The notes beneath the pieces were generated by a model that saw nothing but the letters and a program-made list of their open reading frames with translations, had not been told where the DNA came from and did not search any database. A stretch of DNA of 64,000 nucleotides from Saccharothrix algeriensis (GTDB lineage Bacteria; Actinomycetota; Actinomycetes; Mycobacteriales; Pseudonocardiaceae). Made by a program: the position numbers and the translations under genes. The stretch is from contig NZ_JAFBCL010000001.1 in NCBI RefSeq assembly GCF_016907655.1, positions 4,126,001 through 4,190,000 on the forward strand. The letters run 5' to 3'. Below are positions 17,321 to 25,462 of the stretch, in pieces; the stretch's first letter is position 1; every line of letters begins with the position of its first letter.

Positions 17321-17757
17321 CGTGTCATCCCCGTATGGCCTGCGCGCAGCGAACCGCATGTGTCAAGGGGAGATCGGGACACCCGACCACCGCACACCCG
17401 GTTCGATCTCCCCTTGACGCATGTGGTTGTCTCCGACCAGGCCATGCGGGGATGGCACGACGCCCTGAGCTTGGGTTTTGTGTCATCCTTGGCGGCCTCT
17501 CGGCCGCTCTTCATACTTTCGTCGCGCACCGATCCGGGTGAGATTCGGGGCTGTACCGCCCGAGGCTGAAAAGATGAAAAGAGTCCTCGCCGGACGGGCA
17601 GGCCGCCAAGGAGGAGGAAGAGCAAGAGCGGTCGTGTTCTCCCCGCATGGCCTGTCAAAGACGACCATGCTTTCTTGGGGGGTGCAAGCGAAAAGCGTGC
17701 TTGCACCCCCCAAGAAAGCATGGTAGCCCTCCGGGCAGGCCATACGGGGAGAACACG
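17321..17757. mobile_element. Composite paired-hairpin element, copy 1
   Basis: A 437-bp non-coding unit. Left hairpin 17321-17459: outer arms 17321-17342 and 17438-17459 (20 of 22 paired), inner arms 17352-17376 and 17404-17428 (23 of 25 paired). Right hairpin 17633-17757: outer arms 17633-17654 and 17736-17757, inner arms 17664-17689 and 17699-17724 (26 of 26 paired), loop GAAAAGCGT. Between them the core is bounded by CCTTGGCGGCCT (17487-17498) and its exact inverse (17600-17611). The same arrangement recurs at 39.1 and 52.3 kb. It carries no transposase, so 'mobile' is inferred from repetition. The rest of the 710-bp gap (17143-17320, 17758-17856) shows no gene. Confidence 0.75.
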
Positions 17758-17856
17758 AAGCGACCGGTCTGCACGGGGCGTGCGAATTACCACAAGCGCT
17801 TTGGGGGCGGTTCGAGGGGTGGGGCTTGAAGGGCGGTTCGGGCGATCTGGCCGGGG

Positions 17857-18303
17857 TCAGTCGCCGTCGATGACGTCCGGGTCGAGGCCCAGGTAGTTGG
17901 CCACCTGCTCGACCAGCACGTCGTGGACCAGGTCGGACAGGTCGGCCCCGTCCTTCGCGCGCGCCTCCAGCGGCCGGCGGTAGAGGACGATGCGGGCCCG
18001 GCGGTCGGCGCCCGCCGGGAGCAGGCGGGCCAGGGGGACGTTGCCGTCCTCCACCACGTCGCCGTCGTCGGTCGCCGCCTGGACGTCGGGCACGTCGTCC
18101 ACGGCCACGTCGAGCTGCGTCAGCTCGGTCCGCCACCGCGCCTCGATGGGCTCCAGGGCCTCCAGGACCAGCGCGTCGAAGCGCTCCGCCCGGCTGCGGG
18201 CGGCGGGCAGGGTCGCCGGGTACAGCGGTCCGCGCAGACCTCGACCGTGGCGGTCGCGGCTGCGCCGCCTCGGAGCACCCTGACGTCGCGAACCCCTGGC
18301 CAT
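17857..18303 (-). CDS. Metallopeptidase-family protein with degenerate zinc motif (Rv3259-like)
   Basis: A 148-residue protein starting MARGSRRQGAPRRRSRD at ATG 18303 (a GTG at 18306 is also possible). The segment RHGRGLRGPLYPATLP, ERFDALVLEALEPIEARW and RIVLYRRPLEARAK match the minimal zincin-like family that in mycobacteria is Rv3259. The expected HExxH helix reads HDVLVEQVANYLGLDPD, so the second histidine is missing and catalysis is doubtful. The order with DUF3499 and manB is the same as in mycobacteria. Divergent from the DUF3499 gene (128 bp). Confidence 0.8.
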   Translation of the reverse strand: MARGSRRQGAPRRRSRDRHGRGLRGPLYPATLPAARSRAERFDALVLEALEPIEARWRTELTQLDVAVDDVPDVQAATDDGDVVEDGNVPLARLLPAGADRRARIVLYRRPLEARAKDGADLSDLVHDVLVEQVANYLGLDPDVIDGD

Positions 18304-18431
18304 CACCACGGGGTAGAGGGTAGCCGGCGGGGTGCGGCAGGGCGTCGGCGACCTGCGGAGTTGCCGAACCGCGACCGCCGCGCCGGAGGTAATCCAACAC
18401 ACCTCAGCCGGGACGCGATATCGTCGCCGCC

Positions 18432-18791
18432 GTGCGGAGCGTGAGACGGTGCTCGCGAACCGGGTGCGCTAACCCGGCAGTCGCCACGCTCACGTACGCC
18501 TACGCGGACTCCACGGCCGTCGTCGGGCCCCTCGCCACCTACTCCGAGCCGCACAGCTACGACCTCTGCGAGGAGCACGCCCTGCGGCTCACGGCCCCGC
18601 GCGGGTGGGAGGTCGTCCGGCACCAGGGCGAGTTCGTGGCCCCGGAGCCGACGGTGGACGACCTGACGGCGCTCGCCGAGGCGGTGCGGGAGGCGGGGCG
18701 GGCCGACCGGCCGGTGGCGCCGCCCGAGGTGCCCGCGGGCACGGTCAGGCGTGGTCACCTGCGGGTTCTGCCCGACCCGAACGACGACTGA
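18432..18791 (+). CDS. DUF3499 family protein
   Basis: A 119-residue protein starting at GTG 18432 (VRSVRRCSRTGCANPAVATL). It has a CxxxxC pair (residues 7 and 12) and a later YDLCEEHALRLTAPRGWEVVRH, suggesting a small zinc-ribbon fold with Cys, Cys, Cys and His ligands. This matches actinobacterial DUF3499 (Rv3258c in M. tuberculosis), always near manB. Function unknown. It is the first gene of a run (DUF3499, manB, Trm112-like, TobH, manA) that is probably one operon. Confidence 0.88.
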   Translation: MRSVRRCSRTGCANPAVATLTYAYADSTAVVGPLATYSEPHSYDLCEEHALRLTAPRGWEVVRHQGEFVAPEPTVDDLTALAEAVREAGRADRPVAPPEVPAGTVRRGHLRVLPDPNDD

Positions 18792-18863
18792 ACGTACCGG
18801 GCACGGCCCGCACCCGTGCGCCGGTAGGCTTTCGACGCCCACGTCAAGAGCCAAACCAGGAGT

Positions 18864-20222
18864 GTGGCTGTGCGCGATCTGTCCGGCATCGTCAAGGCTT
18901 ACGACATCCGCGGTGTCGTCGGCGAACAGCTTGACGCGGAGGTCGTCCGCGAGTTCGGCGCGGCGTTCGCGCGGCTGGTCGGCGGCTCCGCCGTCGTCAT
19001 CGGCCACGACATGCGCGAGTCCTCGCCCGGCCTGGCCGCGGCGTTCGCCGAGGGGGTCACCCGGCAGGGCGTCGACGTGGTCAACATCGGCCTGGCCAGC
19101 ACCGACATGCTCTACTTCGCCTCCGGCCGGCTCGACCTGCCCGGCGCGATGTTCACCGCCTCGCACAACCCGGCCCGGTACAACGGCATCAAGCTCTGCC
19201 GCGCGGGCGCCGCGCCGGTCGGGCAGGACAGCGGGCTGGCGCAGGTCCGCGCCGACGTGGAGCAGGGCGTGCCCGACGCCGAGGGCGTGGCCCCCGGCAC
19301 GGTGACCGAGCGGGACATGCTCGCCGACTACGCCGCCTACCTGCGGGAACTGGTCGACCTGAGCGGCTCGCGCCCGCTGCGGGTCGTGGTCGACGCGGGC
19401 AACGGCATGGGCGGGCACACGGTGCCGTCGGTGTTCGACGGGCTGCCGATCGACATCGTCCCGATGTACTTCGAGCTGGACGGCAGCTTCCCCAACCACG
19501 AGGCGAACCCGCTGGACCCGAAGAACATCGTCGACCTGCAGGCCCGGGTCCGGGAGGAGGGCGCCGACGCGGGTGTCGCGTTCGACGGCGACGCCGACCG
19601 GTGCTTCGTGGTGGACGAGCGCGGCGAGCCGGTCTCGCCGAGCGCGATCACGGCCCTGGTCGCCGTGCGCGAGCTGGCCAAGGACCCCGGCGGGACGATC
19701 ATCCACAACCTGATCACCTCGCACGCGGTCCCCGAGATCGTCCGCGAGCACGGCGGCAAGCCGGTCCGCACGCGGGTGGGCCACTCGTTCATCAAGCAGG
19801 AGATGGCCAGGACCGGCGCCATCTTCGGCGGCGAGCACTCCGCGCACTACTACTTCCGCGACTTCTGGCGCGCCGACACCGGGATGCTGGCCGCGCTGCA
19901 CGTGCTGGCCGCGCTGGGCGAGCAGGACGGCCCGCTGTCCGCGCTGACCGCCGACTACGCCCGCTACGCCGCGTCCGGCGAGGTCAACTCGACCGTCGCC
20001 GACCAGGCGGGCCGGCTGGCCGCCATCAAGGCCGAGTACGGCGCGCGCGAGGGCGTCGAGCTCGACGAGCTGGACGGCCTGACCGTCACCCTGCCCGACG
20101 GCTCGTGGTTCAACCTGCGGGCCTCCAACACCGAGCCGCTGCTGCGGCTCAACGTCGAAGCCGCCGACGCGGCCTCGGTCGCGGCGCTGCGCGACGAGGT
20201 CCTGGCGATCGTGAGGGGATGA
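18864..20222 (+). CDS. manB: Phosphomannomutase/phosphoglucomutase ManB
   Basis: Converts mannose-6-phosphate to mannose-1-phosphate for GDP-mannose synthesis. The 452-residue protein starts at GTG 18864 (VAVRDLSGIVKAYDIRGVVG). Active-site phosphoserine loop: FTASHNPARYNGIK (about residue 97). Metal loop: FDGDADRCFVVDERG (about residues 240-254). Sugar-binding loop: GGEHSAHYYFRD. Phosphate-binding loop near the C-terminus: RASNTEPLLRLNVEA. All four domains of the alpha-D-phosphohexomutase fold are present. The next gene overlaps its stop (ATGA). Confidence 0.95.
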   Translation: MAVRDLSGIVKAYDIRGVVGEQLDAEVVREFGAAFARLVGGSAVVIGHDMRESSPGLAAAFAEGVTRQGVDVVNIGLASTDMLYFASGRLDLPGAMFTASHNPARYNGIKLCRAGAAPVGQDSGLAQVRADVEQGVPDAEGVAPGTVTERDMLADYAAYLRELVDLSGSRPLRVVVDAGNGMGGHTVPSVFDGLPIDIVPMYFELDGSFPNHEANPLDPKNIVDLQARVREEGADAGVAFDGDADRCFVVDERGEPVSPSAITALVAVRELAKDPGGTIIHNLITSHAVPEIVREHGGKPVRTRVGHSFIKQEMARTGAIFGGEHSAHYYFRDFWRADTGMLAALHVLAALGEQDGPLSALTADYARYAASGEVNSTVADQAGRLAAIKAEYGAREGVELDELDGLTVTLPDGSWFNLRASNTEPLLRLNVEAADAASVAALRDEVLAIVRG

Positions 20223-20425
20223 GCGCCGTGGTCGTCCAACTCGACGCGCAGCTGCTGGAGGTCCTGGCCTGCCCGTGCCCCGAGCACGCGCCGCTGCGGC
20301 CCGGCACGGCGCAGGACCCGCGGGCCGACTTCCTGACCTGCACGGCGTGCGGCCGGTCGTTCCCGGTCCGGGAGGGCATCCCGGTGCTCCTGCTGGACGA
20401 GGCCGTCCCGCCGACGGCGGGGTGA
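20219..20425 (+). CDS. Trm112-family zinc-ribbon protein
   Basis: A 68-residue protein whose ATG at 20219 overlaps the manB stop by 4 bp. It has the pattern LLEVLACPCPEHAPL, FLTCTACGRSFPVREGIPVLL, which is the Trm112/YcaR zinc-ribbon fold with a Cys pair at each end and the conserved R-x-GIPVLL strand. In eukaryotes Trm112 activates methyltransferases; the bacterial role is unclear. Conserved position between manB and TobH suggests a link with that locus. Confidence 0.88.
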   Translation: MSAVVVQLDAQLLEVLACPCPEHAPLRPGTAQDPRADFLTCTACGRSFPVREGIPVLLLDEAVPPTAG

Positions 20426-20431
20426 GCCGCG

Positions 20432-21508
20432 GTGCTCGACGACAGCCTCCTGGACGACCAGTACCGCCTCGCCGACGCCGACGCGGGCGGCCTGCTGCGC
20501 GCCGCCGCGCGGGCGGGCGCGCAGGTCAGGGCCACCGCCGAGGCGGCGGACGAGCTGGGCGTCCGGCGGGTGCTCGGGGAGCGCCCGCGCGCGCTGGTCC
20601 TCGTCACCCGGCCCGGGGTCGGCGAGGCGGTGGCGAAGCTGGTCACCGCCCTGCTCGGCCCGCGGTGCCCGGTGCCGGTGGTGGTGTCCGACGACGTGCC
20701 GGCCTGGGTCGGCGCGCTGGACGTGGTGCTCGCGCACACCGAGGACCCCGGTGACGTGCTGCTGGCCGAGGCGGTGGACCGCGCCGCCCGGCGCGGCGCG
20801 CGGGTGCTGCTGACCGCCGAGGCCGACGGGCCGGTGGCCGCGTCCGCCGCGCAGCACGCGCTGCTCATCCCGCCGCGCGTGCCGGTGCCGCAGGGCTTCG
20901 GCTTCGCCCGCGCCCTCGCGGCGTGGCTGGTCGGGCTGAACGCGCTGCGCCTGCTGGACGTGGACGTCCAGGCCGTGGCCGACGAGCTGGACCGCGAGGC
21001 CGAGCGCGACCACCCGATGCACGAGTCGTTCGTGAACCCGGCCAAGTCGCTGGCCCTGCGGGTCGCCGACCGCACGCCGCTGCTGTGGGGCCTGGACGAG
21101 CCGGCCACGGCCGTCGCGGCGCACGGCGCGGGCGTGCTGGCCTGCTACGCGGGTCTGGTCAGCGACGTCGCGGGCTACCCGCAGGCGCTGACCCGGTCGG
21201 TGCTGCACCGGCGGGCCGTGCGCGGCACGTCCGGCGCGGACATCTTCGCCGACCCCGACGACGGGCAGGACGGCCTGGTGCGCGTGCTGCTGCTGGCCGT
21301 GCGCCAGGGCAGGCAGGCCGAGTTCGCGCGGCGGTCGGCGATGGAGACCTTGCCGGGAGCCGACGTGCTCGAACCGGCCGAGGAAGTGACCGGCGGCGAG
21401 GCGGTGTGCGCGGCGCTGCTCGCGCTGCGGTTCGAGCTGGCCGCGCTCTACCTGGGCCTGGCGGCCGGGACGCTGGGCGGACCGGGCCTGTACGCGCCGG
21501 CCGTGTGA
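20432..21508 (+). CDS. TobH/SIS-domain sugar-phosphate isomerase-like protein
   Basis: A 358-residue protein starting at GTG 20432 (VLDDSLLDDQYRLADADAGG), which is the typical N-terminus of actinobacterial TobH-like proteins (Rv3256c). A Rossmann-like SIS core can be followed in RALVLVTRPGVGEAVAKLV, VVVSDDVPAWVGALDVVLAH and VLLTAEADGPVAAS, and the C-terminal half is helical with PLLWGLDEPATAVAAHGAGV. Members are proposed phosphoglucose/phosphomannose isomerases. The position between manB and manA suggests a part in mannose-6-phosphate supply or its control (inference). Confidence 0.85.
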   Translation: MLDDSLLDDQYRLADADAGGLLRAAARAGAQVRATAEAADELGVRRVLGERPRALVLVTRPGVGEAVAKLVTALLGPRCPVPVVVSDDVPAWVGALDVVLAHTEDPGDVLLAEAVDRAARRGARVLLTAEADGPVAASAAQHALLIPPRVPVPQGFGFARALAAWLVGLNALRLLDVDVQAVADELDREAERDHPMHESFVNPAKSLALRVADRTPLLWGLDEPATAVAAHGAGVLACYAGLVSDVAGYPQALTRSVLHRRAVRGTSGADIFADPDDGQDGLVRVLLLAVRQGRQAEFARRSAMETLPGADVLEPAEEVTGGEAVCAALLALRFELAALYLGLAAGTLGGPGLYAPAV

Positions 21509-21521
21509 GGGGAAGTTCGCT

Positions 21522-22733
21522 GTGGAACTGCTGCACAACGCGGTGCGGTCGTACGCGTGGGGATCGCGCACGGCCATCGCCGAGCTGCTCGGGAGGGAGG
21601 TGCCGGCGCCGCACCCCGAGGCGGAGCTGTGGATGGGCGCCCACCCGGGCGACCCGTCCCGCGTGCTCCGCCCGGACGGCCACCGCTCGCTGCTGGAGCT
21701 GCTGGCCGAGGACCCGGCGGGCCAGCTCGGCGAGCGGTGCGCGCAGCGGTGGGGCAGCAGGCTCCCGTTCCTGCTCAAGGTGCTGGCGGCGGACGAGCCG
21801 CTGAGCCTCCAGGCGCACCCGTCGGCGCAGCAGGCGGCGCTGGGGTTCGCCGCCGAGGAGGCGGCGGGCCTGGCGATGGACTCGTCGGTGCGCAACTACA
21901 AGGACCCGTCGGCCAAGCCCGAGCTGGTCTGCGCGCTGACCGAGTTCCACGCGCTGGCCGGGTTCCGCGCGCCGGAGCGGACGGTCGCCATGCTGCGCGC
22001 GCTGGAGGCGCCCGACTTCGCCCCCTACACCGAGCTGCTGGCCGCCCAGCCCGACGAGGACGGCCTGCGCGCGCTGTTCACGACGCTGATCACGCTGCCG
22101 CAGACCGCGCTGGACGCGCTGATGCCGCAGGTGCTCGACGCGTGCGTGCTGCACGTGAAGGAGCGCGGCGAGTTCGACCTGGAGTGCCGCACCGTCCTGG
22201 AGCTGGGCGAGGCTTACCCCGGCGACGCGGGCGTGCTGGCCGCGATGCTGCTCAACCGGCTGGTGCTCAAGCCCGGCGAGGCGATCCACCTGCCCGCCGG
22301 CAACCTGCACGCCTACCTGCACGGCACGGGCGTGGAGATCCTGGCCAACTCGGACAACGTGCTGCGCTGCGGCCTGACGCCCAAGCACGTCGACGTGCCC
22401 GAGCTGATGCGCGTGCTGGACTTCACCTGCGGCGACATGCCGGTGCAGACCGGCGTGCCGACGGCGCCCGGCCTGTGGACCTACCCGACGCCCAGCCCCG
22501 AGTTCGAGCTGTCCCGGCTGGAGCTGACCGGCGGCGACGAGGTGCGGGTCGACCACGAGGGCCCGCAGATCCTGCTGGTGACCTCCGGCCGGGCCCACCT
22601 GTCCAACGGCCGCGACGAACCCCTCGTCGTGGGGCGCGGCCAGTCGGTGTGGCTGCCCGCCTCCGACCCGGCGGTGGCGGTGACCGCGGACGCGCCCACG
22701 CGCCTTTTCCGCGCAACCGCAGGCACCGTTTAG
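21522..22733 (+). CDS. manA: Mannose-6-phosphate isomerase, class I (ManA)
   Basis: Interconverts fructose-6-phosphate and mannose-6-phosphate. The 403-residue protein starts at GTG 21522 (VELLHNAVRSYAWGSRTAIAEL), 13 bp after the TobH stop and preceded by GAGGGGAAG. Zinc-binding and active-site segments: ELWMGAHPGDPSR, SLQAHPSAQQAALGF, KPELVCALTEFHALAGF, and the cupin segment LPAGNLHAYLHGTGVEILANSDN. Completes the pathway with manB and the pyrophosphorylase at 6.7 kb: Fru6P to Man6P to Man1P to GDP-Man. Confidence 0.95.
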   Translation: MELLHNAVRSYAWGSRTAIAELLGREVPAPHPEAELWMGAHPGDPSRVLRPDGHRSLLELLAEDPAGQLGERCAQRWGSRLPFLLKVLAADEPLSLQAHPSAQQAALGFAAEEAAGLAMDSSVRNYKDPSAKPELVCALTEFHALAGFRAPERTVAMLRALEAPDFAPYTELLAAQPDEDGLRALFTTLITLPQTALDALMPQVLDACVLHVKERGEFDLECRTVLELGEAYPGDAGVLAAMLLNRLVLKPGEAIHLPAGNLHAYLHGTGVEILANSDNVLRCGLTPKHVDVPELMRVLDFTCGDMPVQTGVPTAPGLWTYPTPSPEFELSRLELTGGDEVRVDHEGPQILLVTSGRAHLSNGRDEPLVVGRGQSVWLPASDPAVAVTADAPTRLFRATAGTV

Positions 22734-22803
22734 GGTCGGCGCACTAGGGTCACCCCCGGACCGGGTCACCGGGCGAACCGGACTTTCGCACGAGGGAGCA
22801 GAC

Positions 22804-23724
22804 GTGTCAGCAGGAGGCGGTACCAAGGCGATCATCGCCGCGCTGGTCGCCAACGCGGGGATCGCGGTGGCGAAGTTCGTCGGCTTCCTGATCACCGGCT
22901 CGTCGTCGATGCTGGCCGAGTCGGTGCACTCGGTGGCCGACACGTCCAACCAGGGGCTGCTGCTGCTGGGGCAGAAGACGTCGCGGCGCAAGGCCACCCT
23001 GAACCACCCGTTCGGCTTCGGCCGCGACCGGTACTTCTACTCGTTCGTGGTGGCGCTGCTGCTGTTCAGCCTCGGCTCGGTGTTCGCCCTCTACGAGGGC
23101 ATCCACAAGCTGGAGTCGCACGAGGAGCTGTCGTCGCCGCTGGTCGCGGTGCTCATCCTGGTGGTGGCGATCGGCCTGGAGACCTACAGCTTCAAGACGG
23201 CCATCAACGAGTCCAAGCTGATCAAGGGCGACGCGACCTGGTGGCAGTTCATCCGCCAGTCGAAGGTGCCCGAGCTGCCGGTCGTGCTGCTGGAGGACGC
23301 GGGCGCGCTGTTCGGCCTGGTGCTGGCGCTGCTCGGCGTCGGCCTGTCGACGCTGACCGGCGACCCGGTGTGGGACGCCGTCGGCACCATCTGCATCGGC
23401 GTGCTGCTCGGCGTGATCGCGATCGTCCTGATCGTGGAGATGAAGTCGCTGCTCATCGGCGAGGGCGCGGCCCCGGCGGAGCTGGACACCATCGTGGACG
23501 AGCTGGCGGCGGGCAAGGTCCAGCGGGTCATCCACATCCGCACCCAGTACATCGGGCCGGACGAGCTGCTGGTCGCGGCGAAGATCGCCCTGAGCCCCGG
23601 CCTGCCCGCGTCGGAGGTGGCGCAGGCCATCGACGACGCGGAGCAGCGCGTGCGCAACAAGGTGCCGTCGGCGCGGCTGATCTACCTGGAGCCCGACCTG
23701 GACCGGACGCTGACCAAGTCGTAA
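22804..23724 (+). CDS. Cation diffusion facilitator family transporter
   Basis: A 306-residue CDF protein exporting divalent metal (Zn, Fe or Mn) in exchange for protons. It starts at GTG 22804 (VSAGGGTKAIIAALVANAG), preceded by GAGGGAGCAG. Segments: FLITGSSSMLAESVHSVADTSNQ (metal site HxxxD in membrane helix 2), HPFGFGRDRYFYSFVVALLLFSLG, and a second pair in TM5 around LEDAGALFGLVLALLG. A cytoplasmic domain of about 90 residues follows (VIHIRTQYIGPDELLVAAKI). The family sometimes carries the HxxxD to DxxxD change; here TM5 has the EDAGA variant, so selectivity is uncertain. Confidence 0.9.
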   Translation: MSAGGGTKAIIAALVANAGIAVAKFVGFLITGSSSMLAESVHSVADTSNQGLLLLGQKTSRRKATLNHPFGFGRDRYFYSFVVALLLFSLGSVFALYEGIHKLESHEELSSPLVAVLILVVAIGLETYSFKTAINESKLIKGDATWWQFIRQSKVPELPVVLLEDAGALFGLVLALLGVGLSTLTGDPVWDAVGTICIGVLLGVIAIVLIVEMKSLLIGEGAAPAELDTIVDELAAGKVQRVIHIRTQYIGPDELLVAAKIALSPGLPASEVAQAIDDAEQRVRNKVPSARLIYLEPDLDRTLTKS

Positions 23725-23730
23725 CCCCCC

Positions 23731-23782
23731 GAACGCCGAACGGCCCGGGTCCGCGATCGCGGACCCGGGCCGTTCGGCGTTC
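23731..23782. terminator. Bidirectional terminator, perfect 52-bp palindrome
   Basis: The 26-bp arm beginning GAACGCCGAACGGCCC is followed directly by its exact complement, centred on CGCGATCGCG. It sits between the convergent transporter and permease genes and can end transcription from both sides. Confidence 0.85.
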
Positions 23783-23792
23783 CGGCGGGGTT

Positions 23793-25316
23793 TCAGGGCA
23801 CCTCGTCCGGCTTCACCACGGGCACGGCGGACGCGCCGTGCTCCCGGCCCAGCACGGAGTGCCGTCGGCTGTAGGCGAAGTAGACCACCACGCCCAGCGC
23901 CATCCACGCCAGGAAGCGGACCCAGGTCAGCGCGGTCAGGTTCAGCATCAGCCAGAAGCAGGACAGGATCGCCAGGACCGGCACCAGCGGCACCAGCGGC
24001 ACGCGGAAGCCGCGCGGCAGGTCGGGGCGGGTCCTGCGCAGCACCAGCACGCCCGCCGACACCAGCACGAACGCGAACAGCGTGCCGACGTTGACCATCT
24101 CCTCCAGCTTGCCCGCCGGGAAGAAGCCCGCCGCGACGGCGACCAGGAGGCCGACGCCGAGCGTGATCCGGACCGGCGTGCCGCGCTTGCCGGTGCGGGC
24201 CAGGCCGCGCGGCAGCAGGCCGTCGCGGGACATCGCGAACAGCACCCGCGACTGGCCGAGCATCAGCACCATGACGACGGTGGTCAGGCCGGCCAGCGCG
24301 CCCACCGAGATCACCGTGGCCGCCCAGTCGACGCCGTTCTCCTGGAACGCCGTCGCGAGCGTCGCCCGGCTGCCGTCGGCCTGGGTCTTGAGCCGCTCGT
24401 AGGGCAGCATCCCGGTGATCACCAGCGACACCGCGACGTAGAGCACGGTGACGATCGCCAGCGAGCCCAGGATGCCGCGCGGCACGGCCTTCTGCGGGTT
24501 GCGGGTCTCCTCGGCGGTGGTCGCCACCACGTCGAAGCCGATGAACGCGAAGAACACCAGCGACGCCGCCGCCAGCAGCCCGAGCACGCCGTAGGTGCTG
24601 CCGGAGAAGCCGGTCAGCAGCGAGAACAGCGACTGCTCCAGCCCCGTCCCGGTCGAACCGCCGGTCTGCGCGGGCGGGATGTAGGGGCTGTAGTTCGCCG
24701 AGTTGACGTAGCCGATGCCGAGCACGACCACCAGCAGCACCACGGCCACCTTCACCGCCGTGATGACGGTGCTGACCCGCGACGACAGCTTGGTGCCGAC
24801 CGCCAGCAGCGCGCTGAGCACGACCACCAGCAGCAGCGAGCCCCAGTCGACGTCCAGGCCGCCGACGGTCGCGGTGGTCTTCACCGGCAGGCCGACCTGC
24901 TCCAGGACGGTCTGGAGGTACAGCGACCAGCCCTTGGCCACGGCCGCCGCGCCGACGGCGAACTCCAGGACCAGGTCCCAGCCGATGATCCAGGCCATGA
25001 ACTCGCCGAACGTGGCGTAGGAGAACGTGTACGCGCTGCCGGCCACCGGGACGGTGGAGGCGAACTCGGCGTAGCAGAGGGCGGCGAGCGCGCAGGCGAT
25101 GGCGGCGAGCACGAACGCGAGCGAGACCGACGGCCCGGCGAGGTTGCCGGCGGTGGACGCGGTGAGCGTGAAGATGCCCGCCCCGATCACCACGGCGACG
25201 CCGAAGACCGTCAGGTCCCACGCGGTCAGGTCCCTGCGCAGCTTGGTGTCTGGTTCGTCGGTGTCGGCTATCGACTGCTCGACCGACTTCGTGCGCCACA
25301 GCCCGTTCCCCGGCAC
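23793..25316 (-). CDS. APC-family amino acid permease
   Basis: A 507-residue permease with 12-13 membrane segments starting MPGNGLWRTKSVEQSIADTD at ATG 25316. The first transmembrane helix has VFGVAVVIGAGIFTLTASTAG, the substrate-binding GxGIF loop of the APC superfamily (about residues 42-62). Later FAFIGFDVVATTAEETRNPQKAVP marks helix 6 and its loop, typical of cationic amino acid transporters (CAT type). Mycobacterial Rv3253c occupies the same place near manA. Likely imports a cationic or neutral amino acid by proton symport; substrate not determinable. Confidence 0.9.
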   Translation of the reverse strand: MPGNGLWRTKSVEQSIADTDEPDTKLRRDLTAWDLTVFGVAVVIGAGIFTLTASTAGNLAGPSVSLAFVLAAIACALAALCYAEFASTVPVAGSAYTFSYATFGEFMAWIIGWDLVLEFAVGAAAVAKGWSLYLQTVLEQVGLPVKTTATVGGLDVDWGSLLLVVVLSALLAVGTKLSSRVSTVITAVKVAVVLLVVVLGIGYVNSANYSPYIPPAQTGGSTGTGLEQSLFSLLTGFSGSTYGVLGLLAAASLVFFAFIGFDVVATTAEETRNPQKAVPRGILGSLAIVTVLYVAVSLVITGMLPYERLKTQADGSRATLATAFQENGVDWAATVISVGALAGLTTVVMVLMLGQSRVLFAMSRDGLLPRGLARTGKRGTPVRITLGVGLLVAVAAGFFPAGKLEEMVNVGTLFAFVLVSAGVLVLRRTRPDLPRGFRVPLVPLVPVLAILSCFWLMLNLTALTWVRFLAWMALGVVVYFAYSRRHSVLGREHGASAVPVVKPDEVP

Positions 25317-25462
25317 GGTGCTTCTCCTCCTCGTCGAGCGGGTGGTCCCGGCTGCTCACCCTAGACGCCGGGTGGGGTGCGGGCCGACCGGTGAAAAGGA
25401 CCGGAATTTCACCACCGCTCGCACCTCTCGCCGGTGCGGCGCGGCCGGGTAGGTTGCCCGGT

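Noticed and set aside
17321..17757. CRISPR array or ordinary terminator pair
   Set aside because: No regularly spaced direct repeats; the hairpins are far longer than terminators and recur with a conserved core in different gene contexts.
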